Origin: Phoebastria nigripes
Lineage: Eukaryota > Chordata > Aves > Procellariiformes > Diomedeidae
DNA length: 64,000 nt
NCBI GenBank assembly: GCA_035582835.1
Contig: JAYKAV010003376.1
Span: forward strand, 281,298 to 345,297
Reading direction: 5' to 3'
The notes below the pieces were generated by a model. It did not search any database and was not told where the DNA came from. It saw only the letters and a list, made by a program, of their open reading frames with translations. Position numbers and translations under genes: made by a program. This document shows, piece after piece, positions 26,791 through 38,694 of this stretch; within the stretch, counting starts at the first letter, position 1; the number at the start of each line of letters is the position of its first letter.

Positions 26791-26795
26791 GTGAC
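26791..26795. repeat. Target-site duplication gtgac, right copy
   Basis: Identical to 26223-26227. Together the two copies mark the exact insertion boundaries of the solo LTR. Confidence 0.85.
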
Positions 26796-27221
26796 ATAGG
26801 CTCATGGCTGAAGCAAAGCCATCTCCAGACTCATGTAAAAGGAAAGGCTCTCATAGGTTTGCATTGGGTGGGTCCCTCAGGCCACAGCAGGCAGTTCTTA
26901 ACTTTTATCCAGCCATGACGATGGATCAGTGAAGTATCAACACACAAAAATGCAGCCATTTAGCAGCTTGGAAGATAACACAGTGTGAACTTGGATAGGA
27001 TGGGTTAGGCAGGTAGGAAGGACCTGGACCAAGCATCCACAAACACCACGTGGGTAACTGCAATGGCAGCAGGCAGCAACGGGAGGCAAGAAAGCCCTGA
27101 CCTCATTGCCTGCTGCACTTATGTCAAAGCAATGGGAATACAAGCTGGTTGATACTGCTCAAAGACAGCTTGTTCTGGTACTGCTCTGGATACCTCTGCT
27201 CTTCACTGTGCAGTGTGAATT

Positions 27222-27418
27222 AGGACCATAGGACCATAGAATAGTTTGGGTTGGAAGGGACCTTTAAAGGTCATCTAGTCCAACCCCCCTGCCATGGGCA
27301 GGGACATCTTCAACTAGATCAGGTTGCTCAGAGCCCCGTCCAACCTGACCTTGAATGTTTCCAGGGATGGGGCATCTACCACCTCTCTGGGCAACCTGTG
27401 CCAGTGTTTCACCGCCCT
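27222..27418 (-). mobile_element. CR1 LINE 3' end (5'-truncated)
   Basis: The plus strand shows the classic antisense CR1 3' end: tttgggttggaagggacc, then catctagtccaacccccct, ccatgggcagggacatctt, caggttgctcagagcccc and gtttccagggatggggcat, finishing near gtttcaccgccct. The element is therefore on the minus strand with its 3' tail at 27222. CR1 tails normally carry 8-bp repeats of the attctatg type. Here the outer units have changed to two identical copies of aggaccat (27222-27237). Sequence match is high, so this is a younger copy than the one at 7797. Confidence 0.93.
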
Positions 27419-28571
27419 GGTCTTCCTGCAACCCTGCAACCCAGCTGTCCATCTGCACAATGGGGAGAAGAGCACTACCCTGGCTACAAGGCTGTGGTGG
27501 GCAGAAACATATTAAGAAGGCAAGAGCATGAAGCAGACATGAGAGGCCAAAGTAGACAAACAATGTGATCATCACAGCTGGAACTGAGCTGTTGCCAAGA
27601 TTTCTGTTTCCATTGACTTTCTTCTCCTTGCCACCAAAACTGTGCCTCATGTTCTGATCAGTCAGTAATTCCCTGATATGCTGAAGGTAGGAGCAGCCCC
27701 CATGTCAGCCCACATCTGCCAGCTCAAGGCTGGGGCTGCCATTTGCTTCCTTGAATGGTCTTAGAGACATCTGAACACATACTTTCCACCTTTTAACACC
27801 TACTATTTTGTTACACGTGTTTACCTTGCTCTGAGCTCCTAGTAAACTGGAACCAGTAGAGAGGTGTTTTTATGGGTTGAGATTTTAGAAACCACTTAAG
27901 ACGACTGGCAGCTCACTTCTTATTAAAATTAATGAGTTTGGGCATCAAAATCCCAGTGGTGGCTTTGAAAGCTTCTAGCTTAATTGTTTCCACTACCATC
28001 ACATGAGCCACAGGTTGTAAACTTGATATTTCAGAACATTCTTTGGGAAGAGAATGAATAAACACTGAAGAAATGTTAAAATGTTGTAACCTAAAGAGGG
28101 TTGTAAACTCACCACTTGTACTTTAGACTCGACGCAGGGGGAATAGCTCCACTGTGGCAATTGCATATTACATTTAGTTGATACTTGTTCCATTATTCCT
28201 GTACTACTAATAATTACCCCAAGATCTAGGAGGGACTGTTGAAGGCTGTATGTTGATGCATGCTTGCTTCTTTCAAAAAAAGAAAGTCATGCATACCCAC
28301 AATTTTTTTTAAACTTATTTCATAAATCTAGAGACCTGGTTGTTTTCAAATCTGATCATCATCCTACAGACATTCAACCAGAAGTAAAATCAAAACTTTT
28401 AATCCCACAGAATATGGATATTTAATCCAAATATATTGTAAGAATATTTAAAGATTTTAATTCAAAGTAAGGTAGACTTCCTATCACAAGATAACTTTCC
28501 CATTGATTTCAGTAAAAATTTTATTAATACAAAGGGCTTGAATTTATTATATTTTGGATTTTTTACCCCTT

Positions 28572-28590
28572 AAAAAAAAAAAAAAAAAAA
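28572..28590. repeat. Poly-A tract of 19 bases
   Basis: An uninterrupted A run in an AT-rich intronic stretch. I could not see a retrocopy body attached to it. Confidence 0.85.
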
Positions 28591-30865
28591 GGACAAAAAA
28601 CTCCCATCTGCAATAGCATACCTGGGCAATAGCTCTCCCCATTGCGTGAAGCTTTAGTGTTAGATTCAACTGATCATTTCATGGACTATTTCATGCCTTT
28701 CCTTTGGTCTCAGTCTCAACGCACTCTGTTAGCACAGCTGCACTGTATGAAACCATGGGGATATAATACACTTTTTTTCCACTCCTTCACTACTGCTGAG
28801 ACAGCTTTTCAAGATACACCATTATTTTTAAAGCCAGAGAAAAAGCACGGCTAGTTTTCAGTTTGTGAGGCCACAGTGCCTCTTCTGAAGAAAGAGTGAG
28901 AAAGTACCACCCAAATATCTTGGTCCCTACAAAGATCTCAGAGATTTTTCATGAATAACTTGATACAACTCCAGGCTTAGAGGTTCCACCCATTTTTAAA
29001 TCTATCATTCCCACACAGGGTGGTCTTTGAGAAACTAAAAGTATTTCAGGCCCTTAGGTGGGTTTTTCTCATCTCTGACTTCGATTTCCTTCCCTGGGAT
29101 GCACAGTTCTGCAAAACAAGTTCTCTTGGATAGCAGAGTCCAAATAAGAAAACTTGGGAGTCTCAGCAAATATCCTATGTGGCTTGGTCCTAAGGTACAG
29201 AAAACAGAGTGAAAACAGGAAAACATTTATTCTTGCTAGTTCTTGAAAATGGTTAATCCCCAGACAAATACCCCTGTGGTTTTGTTTCACTTCTGGTGAA
29301 ATTTGCCATCCTTTTCTAATTCTTTTCAAGAATTAAAAGAACATGCAAGTAGTTTAGGCTGAGCTGTATGCTCAGTTAGGCTGTCTCAGCATTGCTGTCT
29401 CTGCCTTGTGATCTCTAGTGTCGCTCTGTGCTAGCACTGACAATAGAAAATTGACTCATCATTGGGATTTACTAGGGTTATTGAGTGGATCTGGTCAGAA
29501 AAATGACATTAACATCCTGTAATAGCTTCTTTTCATAATTCCCAGGCTTAAAATTACCCAGGTCCCACCTTCATTCAACCCCAAGCCACCTGGCAGTCTG
29601 GCGATGCCTTTCTCCCTACCCAGGCAAGCATCTTCCTACCCCTCACATCAGGTATCCAATTTCTGCAGCTCAGAGGGCCGTGACCATCTCTGGGCTTGAT
29701 AATCTCCTCTGTAGGTTATCAGAGCATCCACGTTTCATTCCTGCTCTGAACGGCCCTTGCGAATAGCCCACCCTTCCCCACCAGTGGAGGCTGCNTGGCG
29801 TTAACACTACACCTTGCACCGCAGCTCGTCCCCACCAACAGGGGTTTTCCCAACCACCAATTCATTGACAATTGTCTGCNGGGAGCATCAGGCAGGGCAG
29901 ACCCCACTTAGGCCTCTGCCCACTGACCCTGCCGGAGTAATGCTAATAACGTTTGGGGTGAGTCCCATCAAGTCTCTCCTGGGCTTCAGCAGGGCCAGGA
30001 ATTTGCCCTTGCTTTAGCTCATGAGAGAGGACATGCCTTTGTTGACCATACACATCTTCCACACAACTAAATCATCAATCTATTTTTTCAGCAATCTTGC
30101 GGTAANGTTTCTGTTACCTCAGATATGTGCAGAATCTTCTAAAATGCAAGTTTTCCAACTTGTTATTTGCATCTTGTCTTTGTAGCACGAGCAATGGAAA
30201 AATTTTGCTCAGAAGACTGCCATGCTTTGCACGCGCTTCCAAGTACAGCAACATCGCTGAGGTTTTCTTGCTTCAATTTTCAGAACTGTCAGACGAGGAA
30301 AGATTTTGTTTCATCAAGAGAGAAGCTGTGGTGATAGCAAGGAATGTGTGATGTGGCAGCTTTATCCTTATGCCACCTTTCTTGGGATGCACCCGGATGA
30401 CAGCCAGACACTAAGTTAAGAGCATTTTATTATAGACGGATTCTCATAAAGGCTCCAGTTTGGGAGCCTTTGTCAAGGCAGGAATTCGTTAGTCCCTTGC
30501 ACGCATCCTTGCTCCCCTTGCCACAGGCCACAGAGACATCTGCTTCTTGCTTTTTTTTCCTTATGCATCTCTCGGAGAGAGCAGTCATGCACACCCACAA
30601 GATGGGCACCAGAATGTCCTGTCCCACAAGAAGTTTTACATTTTTTTCTCTTCCATGCTAGGATGAAACTCAGATTTTCAAAGCTCTTGGGAGAGTAGCA
30701 AACAAAAGGAGAACAGAAAACCAGGCAGAATACTAACCCACCCCAGCATAGCTTATAGGGCCTCTTACTAGTGATGTGAAGTATGGATTTAGACCATGGT
30801 CTCTCACATAAACAGATGACACCAGTGCATACCACCATGGAGTTCATCTCCTTCAAGATGAAAGC

Positions 30866-30888
30866 ATATATATATATAAAAAAAAAAA
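30866..30888. repeat. AT dinucleotide repeat followed by A-run
   Basis: A short (TA)n microsatellite running into an A run in the TRABD2B intron. Confidence 0.75.
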
Positions 30889-30963
30889 TTTACTGCAAAA
30901 GAAAGTAACTCCAGAGAAGAGATCAGAGAATTAGATTCTTCCCATACCTAACTTACTTACCTG

Positions 30964-31012
30964 AGTGCTGTAAATTACTGCTGTGTAAATTACTAAGTGC
31001 TGTAAATTACTG
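30964..31012. repeat. Short tandem repeat built on ctgtaaattact
   Basis: The 17-mer agtgctgtaaattactg is identical at 30964-30980 and 30996-31012. A similar intermediate unit (ctgtgtaaattacta) fills the gap, so three related units sit in tandem. A local duplication; no function is evident. Confidence 0.8.
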
Positions 31013-31384
31013 AAGATGAATGGGGGCTCAAGAGACAGCAAAAGAGAATACCTGTGAAATCCCTGATTATTCGCTCACCTGATTGGCTTAATTATAATGA
31101 GGTTATTTTATTTAGGATGCAGTTGCCTCAGGCCTGTACACTAAAGTTAAAGCATTTCCATTTCTTAACAGAATTTGGAAACAAAGTTGTTTTTTCATTT
31201 TTGCACCAGAGTCAACTACATCTCATGAGCAGTTAAATTAGGTTAAGTAGTTAAATTAGATTACAGTCCACCCCAAACTTGGATAGTATCTCTGCACTCA
31301 GAATCTATGTCAGACTATTTCTCTGGGAAGAATCACTGTTGTTTAAGAACTGTAGCCTTAGTTTGAAAGGGAATTTAGTCCTCA

Positions 31385-31402
31385 GTATATACATATATAT
31401 AT
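31385..31402. repeat. TA-rich microsatellite
   Basis: A short tatatacatatatatat run in the intron. Confidence 0.7.
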
Positions 31403-34400
31403 GCAAACCCTCAACTCTGTGCATAAATGAAGTGAAAAACTTGTGAGGTCAAGATATTCCCNTGGATGGTGATGTTTTCCTTCCCAGTTTGAGAAACTAG
31501 AAAATAAGAGAAGTGAGTAAAACTTTTGTTATCTATTCCATTTCATTAAAAGTGGAGCTGATCTAGGGCATAGTAGAAGAAATGCAAGCTTTCTGCAACT
31601 TGAGCAGTTGAATTTGCTGAAAAAAGAGAGGACAGCTGAAACATTNGTAACTTGCCATTTCCACATTTTCGTATGAATTCTTTTATTTCAGAAAATTCAA
31701 AATATTTCATTTCAGCACTTTTTGAACAAAGCTTTTAATTTTTTTTTAGTCTTCTATTTTCAAAGACTTAAATGCTACACAGTGACCTTTTTTGTTTAAA
31801 AATTGGTCTCAATTAAAAAGAAAACCCCAACTAATAAATAAAAATGACAAAAACCCAACAAACCCCAGCCCCTGCCTTCAAAAACATCCTCAAAATGTTC
31901 CACTTCAGATTGCTCTGAACTTATTTCCCCTTCTCAATTTTTTGGTTCAATTCTTGAACTGAATAATCCTTTGTTCATGCATCTTTAGTGTAAACTGTGT
32001 GAGCTGCACACTCCAGCCTCAGAAGATGGACTGTGCCCACAGAGGAAGGCTGGGTCGACCCTCCAGTCTTGCTTCCATCTCCCACATTAATAGCAAATAT
32101 GAACCTTCTCTGCTCATGGCACACAAAGCCTCACCTCAGACTCTATTCCCTAAATCTTCACTGTCTTACTATCACCATACCAATTTAGTGCTAAGCTATT
32201 TCCGCCTGGGTAGTTTGGGTTAAGCAAAATATTCTTAATACAGCTGCCTTTGGTGCCTCACTGTCTTATGGAAGTTGTACTTAAAGATCCTTGGACAGAA
32301 CACCCATCCCATAGATCAAGATGGGCTCTTTTCTGCTCAAGCATCCTGGTTCAACATGGGAACACGTAGCTATGCAGCTGTCCTGGGACAGCTGGTTCAT
32401 TCTGGAAGTCTACTTCACAGAAGAGAGAAAGGGCTTCACATTCAAATTACAACTCCTATATGTCCGTGTAGCACTTGCCACGTAATGTTAACTGAAACGT
32501 TTCAGCATCTTCTAATAAATTTTTGAGTGCTGACTTCGCAATGAATTTTCAATATTTCTGCTTCTCCTCCCTGATTTTGGACAGAAACAAACGTTGGATT
32601 ATCAGCATTACCTCTGGATTGGAAATCCTGACTTCTGTCCAAATTTCCCAAGAATACACAGGCTTTCTGATAAATCTAAAGTGATGGTATTACACCAGAA
32701 AAGAAGATTTTAGCGTTGCATTTTTATTGAACTGGAATATTTTCAAGCTTTATTCCACACATTTTTTTCTGTTATTGCTTGAAAACCATTAGTAACAAGA
32801 GTAAANATATTGCTCTTTCCTTTTAATAACTTTTTAATGAACACATATATATTGCTTTAATAAAGAACAATGGTGAACTTATTACTGGGCAATGTAATCT
32901 CTGTTTCCTCTTTATAAACTCTCTGATCTTTCTATGTTTCTTCGAGGCGATGTCATATTAATTATACACAGAAGATTTTTCAGGTGCTGGAAATTAACTT
33001 CCATCATTCAACGGGTTCTGCAAAGCATAAAATTCTTATCCAGTTTGGCCCAATCTGCAACACCAAGTTTCTTCAGGTCTGATTGTGACATTTCCAAAGT
33101 TTTGGTTTGGGCTTAGGTTTTGGGCCNCTTCTGATTCTACAGCGTATTTACGGTGGTTTGGGCAGTGTCTGAGAAACTGGACAATGGTGACCAAATGCCA
33201 CCATCTCATCTCAGCAGTTACGATCTCAGACTCCAGTGACCGGGAAGCAAGTCAAGGGTTGAACAAATCCTTCTTTCTCCTCCAGCTGCCACAATCAAAG
33301 TAGAAATACTCACCAAAACTCATCTCTCTCCTACTTCCATTTTAAGTCAATGGAGCTCCTGATGTCTATGGCTGTCTGCTCCTCTCTAGTCATCGTCAGC
33401 TTTTGGGACACTGAGCTGTATAGCCATGCGTAAAGGCAGGTTTGCTAACTCAGTTGCAAACCCATTCTCATCTCATGCGTTGTTATTCCCAAATCATTCC
33501 TGACCTCAGTTTAAGCATAGAAAAGAAAGTGAGGATGCAGTTGTTCCATCCCAGTAGTTGTCATCCAGACAGGTTTCATGATTAAGAAGCTGACTGACAA
33601 AAAAAAAAAAACCCAAACTGGCTGCTTGATTTTGATTCCTCAGTAGAATTACAGCTAATACAACTGATATCTGTATCTTACTCATTTGCAATCCAAATTG
33701 AATTTTGCTCCCAGATTGTCTCCTTTGGGAATTGGTTTCCCTTCTCTGCTGGATCCTCTAGAGAGAAGAAACATCTGCAGGAGTCCATATTTTCCACCAC
33801 ATCTTAAAAATAAANTCTCTACAGAGACATCAACTGAGCAAGGTACCAAATGCCTAGCTTGAGGGACTAAAACATTTTCACTGACTTCAGACTTAAACTA
33901 AGGGCAGATTATTCAATGTATGCCTGGTGCTATTTCCTGCACTTCCCTCTGATGCTCTTGAAGCTGGGCCCTGGCAGAGATGAGATACTGGGTGGATCAC
34001 AAATCTGTACAAGCATGGCAACTTGTCTTCCTTAAGTACCTTGGTTCAGTCCAGGCTCTTACAATTGCAAGATGAAAGATAACGTGGGCACATAAGTAGC
34101 TGCTATCCCTAGAAGGAGAGAGACGTGGACCACTTAAACTGAGCAGCAGGCAGAGGTGTGGAACCAAAGAGCCACAAGAAGACCATGCCTGCAAGAGATC
34201 CCACATCTCTGTTACACTGAATCCACTTTTCCTCTCTGTAGCTGACACTGTAAAACATCTGATCTGCTTAGCCATTGATGGCTGCTGAGCTAAAAAAAGG
34301 AACACAGAGCCAGTCTGCCTTTCTCCAAAATACTGTTATAGTCCATCAGCATTGTTTTTATCACAGGGCCTGAGTGTTTCCAAGAAAAGAACAAAACAGT

Positions 34401-35691
34401 TGTCAGAAACCCTATTCAGACAACACTTCAGCCTGTCTGTGGGCATTTTTACTGCGCGGTAATGGACAGAGCCCTTGAAACANGATGAAGGCAGGAGAGT
34501 TCTTCTTCCAAACTCCACTTGCTTTAATGTCTAATGCTGTTCTATCAACTCTAATGTTAAAGGACTTCACATAAGGTCTCTCTACATATTAGCCTGGTTT
34601 CACCTGGGTTCCCTCTCTGTATTAACTCATGCTGATGAAACTGCTTGTATCAGATACTTATTTCTGTCTGACAAATCCATCCTTCATTAAAATTCTTCAT
34701 TAATGAAGCACGCACATTGCTGCTGAAACCTTAAGGAAGAAAAGAAGGTTTTATATTCTCTTTTTTGGTTGTTAATTGAAACCTATGAGAACAGACCTTG
34801 AACTACAGCTTGAATATCTAGGAGGCATCTGAGGCCACAAGAAAGACTGATTTTTAATGAACTCAGGCAAATCTCACTGACTAGTTACAAACAACAGGGC
34901 CCAGGTCTTCTCCCCTTAAAACAGGAAAACTTGCACCAACCCCAGAAAATGTCTCTCCTTCATTGCAATGTCTATTATTATTATTATTTTTATTGGTACA
35001 TTTAGGAATCCCAGAAATAAACTACGCACATATTAAAGAGCTCCATCTCAGCAAGCTGACAAGTGAAGGGTATGAGACGATGACAGAAACAGCCAGAGCA
35101 TCATGAGGATACAATGACACAGCACTCAACCATACAAAAGTGAGAGCCTTTGCAGCCTCCCTCCCTGAACTCTGCTGTAGACCTCATTGCAAAGGGTGCT
35201 CACCTGCTCCAAGGAGTTACCAACACAGCTAAAAACACAGGAGGAGGAGGGTCTGCATAAAGGCAGTGCTTCCATCCTCCTGCGTCTAACTGGTTAGCAC
35301 TGGCCACCAGGAGACATGGAGGTCTACTTAGGTCCCCTACTAACGGCCTCTGCTGAGAAAATGGGGAGGAGAGTGATGGGTCTTTGGAGCAATTCTGGTG
35401 CCAGTCATCTTCCAANGGAGGAAAGGGAGGGAATGTCCATGCATGGCTACCAGGGGCTTTCTGCTGGCCCAGCAGAAGAATTAGGCCAACTGGTTTCCTT
35501 GACCAGAGGATATCTAAGATCTTCAGGTGCCCTTCATGTAATCTCTGCAGATTTAATTTGTCAAGGAAAAGTAATAAATGAGACTGCGGATTGGCAGTGG
35601 TTGAAACCTTCATTGGGGTGCTTTGTGAACATGAATGACAAATGGCTCTTGTCACAAGCTTGAGCAGACCCAACTTCTACATAAACTATTT

Positions 35692-35719
35692 ATACACACA
35701 CACACAAACATACACAAAA
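35692..35719. repeat. CA-type microsatellite, interrupted
   Basis: An acacacacacaca run followed by aacatacacaaaac, in the intron. A second low-complexity stretch of gttt units lies nearby at about 35885-35906. Confidence 0.75.
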
Positions 35720-38664
35720 CCAGCGATTAAGCCTAGCTCTCCTCCCATGAAGAGAACCTCACACAGCAGTAAGTGAAACACCAGGAAAATGAAAACCACT
35801 TGTTCTGCTGCTCCCCAGAGTACAGTAAGTCAGTTAGGAAGTCTCCTCCCTCCATTGTATGTGCATGTGTGTTTTCTTAGTCTGTGTTTGTTTATTTGTT
35901 TGTTTGCCTGGAAATGCTTTATCTAAGTGCCAGTTGTTTGAGAGGGTATCACAGCCTAGTATTTGTAGCACTGCCTAGCTACTGAAAAGCATGTAATATC
36001 ACAAGTCTAACAGACGTCAGAGACTCATCAAAACTATGCCTGGCATCTGGCATGGGTTCTAGCAGTCACGTTAGCTTCTTATCACTACGCAAAGCTGGAA
36101 CACTTTGAGAGTGACCAAACTAGGACTTCTCCTGAGGCGGTGCTGTAACCAGCTCAAACTACAGAAAAGGCAGTATTCCTTTGCTAGCAGAGGGCTTTTT
36201 ATCTCAAAATCACTCTTCTATTCTCAGAAGAATTCGGTAATTTAAAGCTGGGGTTTTTTAGTATATATTATTAAAGTGAACTGTCTTCTCTATCCATGGA
36301 GGGTGCACCCTCCTACCAACCTCATGGGATCAGTTTGTCTCTGCAACATGGCCCTGCACTGGAATACACACTTCATTTTCAAAGGGTCTGGAGGACCAAA
36401 GGTTCAACTTCTATGCTTGCAACCTTCATTCAGCTTTTGCCACTGCTTCTTAATCCACACTGAATAACATTCCTCGCTAGTTCTCTTGTAAGGACTTCCA
36501 TCTTTTAAAAGTGAGGACTCCTCTCTGTCTCAGACCACCTTCCACTCTGAGTGTTGGATTCACAGCACAGGTCAGGGATGCTGCCTTAGCCAAAAGGGCC
36601 CCTAGTGAACCCTGTTTTCTGCTACGCTCTCTGCACAGTAGAGCTGAATTTATGTTGGTGTCAGACACAGAAAGCCCCTGACTTTTTTTTCTGCTGTTGC
36701 AGTCTACCTTGACAGCTAAGATCAATCCTGGATAGGTGATGTCTCCATACCACAAGTGTGAGATTGCCAGGCATATACCAGGCGACACTAAGCCCAGAAA
36801 CAGAGAGCCCATACAAATCTTCCACTTTCACTGGAAGCAGCTCCACACAGGAAACATCTGCACAAGAAAGTGCTGAGAGGAGTGGGTGAGTCTCAGGCAC
36901 TGGGAAGGAGACTCAGATGACCTCTGCATCATGCTCTGTGGTGGCTGAGATGTGTCTCGTATTCATTCGGCGCAGCACAGTGCTGCCAGTGCTTTCACAG
37001 CTCTCCCGGCCTGAGCGCTGCTCATCAAATCCCAATAGGGGAGGGATCACCCAGTGGTTTAGGGGTTAGTAGTTTAACTAACGCTAAACTAGCTGTGCTG
37101 TCATAGTTTCCCTCAGGGAGTTAAAAAACTCTATGCCCCAGTTTTCCATCCACCCATGGAGATAACTCCCCACCTCACATGAAGATAGTGAGAAGAAATA
37201 CAGCAAAGATTCAGAGACGCTGTGCTGGTGGGGCCACGTGAGCATTGCGGACAGATAAGCGTGGGCCAGACTGCAAAACTGCCACCTCGTGCTGTTGAAA
37301 TGCTGCCCATATAAGATGTTTTATTTAAAACCGCATCTGACTCATCTCTCTGCGATGAGACTAAGCGCTGGGGGCTGCCCCACCGGGCCCGCTGAGACAG
37401 AGACATTAATTCTGAACAGAAGCACAGGCTACTCAAGCAATGCTCTTTTCCTAAGCAAATGATGACACCCTGCACACACGCCTGTCTGTCCCTCTGTCTC
37501 CTCCCTTCTCTAGTAAGACTCAATCTGACAGCCAGTTGTAACTGAATTATCCCAAGTAGCACAGCGATCAAAAAAGAGTGTATGTCCTTATTTATATGAA
37601 AATAAGCAGGAAGGAGTCAGGCTTTATGAGGAAAGGCTCAGGTACGAGCTCAGCCCTTTCCTAGATACCAGAGTCCAACAATTAGAAAACCCATAGGACC
37701 CCTAGACCTCATCAGGTCTGTTGTTCACAGACTGACCAGGGGTTTCTTGGAAAAGCAGGGGAGGTAAAGAGGGAGGGAAGTGGGACAGTGTACCCCAATA
37801 GTGAAAGAAGAAGAAAATAAAATCAGTCTCCTGCTCCATCATCTCATTTAAAACACTTCTGGTTGCCTGTGCATTTCATTTGCCACCTTTCGCTGATTTG
37901 AGTGGCAATTGCTGACCATTCAGCAATGATTGCTATCAGTATGAATGCTTGACTACATAGAAATTGCCCTAAATTCATGGCTGCATTTGTAAAACAAACA
38001 AACAAAACCCTTGTTAACTCTGCTTTCTTTCAAGTCAATGTCCTTTCTCCTTGAGGGAAATGTTTCTAAAATTGCCTTGGGGATTTAAACCTCAGTGCCT
38101 GCTAAATGTCAATGGAAGTTGCACTTCCCAGTTTCATCTACGTATAAGTTTGATACATATGCAAAATTCTCATTTAACATTAGCAAGAAATCACATGCTT
38201 CTAGGGAAGAAAGATGATTCCTTTGTCACAAATGCAAAGCAAGGTTTGCTTTGACAAAATGGTGGCAAAAAGCCAATCTGTGCATCTATTGCATCCATTG
38301 ATTGTAGGTCAATGAGTGGAATGACCCACTGCTCCTGGGAAGGGGTCTTCAGCCGGGGTGGCACTATGGAGGAAGGAAGAAGGCACCCAAGAAAACCATG
38401 TGTGTGCCCAAACTGGAATCAGAGGTGAGGACACAACAAGGTCCTTCAGATCTGCATCTGCCAGGATGGGAGAAGCAGAGGAAGAGCCACCCGCTGACCT
38501 AGGCCAAGCCACCACCAGTATTACCCTGGTGTTAGACAGCCTTGATTCTTAGCACTGATGATTTCAGAAATCATCTTTTTCTCTCCAAAGTTCATGCAGG
38601 GACTTCTGAATCTTCCTTGGGCTGGAATATGATGCCTTGACTCTGTGGGTGTTAGGAATAATTC

Positions 38665-38694
38665 CTTAAAATGACTTAAAATGACTTAAAATGC
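38665..38694. repeat. Three tandem copies of cttaaaatga
   Basis: A 10-bp unit repeated three times, the last ending in c instead of a. A very short local expansion. Confidence 0.9.

Noticed and set aside
35200..35673. 157-codon open frame on the minus strand, the second longest seen
   Set aside because: It contains an N, resembles no known protein, and overlaps a comparable plus-strand open frame. A chance frame in intron is the simpler explanation.
37040..37075. 'cagtggtttaggggttagtagttt' considered as a tRNA-like or tRNA-derived SINE promoter
   Set aside because: No cloverleaf could be drawn, and no matching B box was found at the proper distance.
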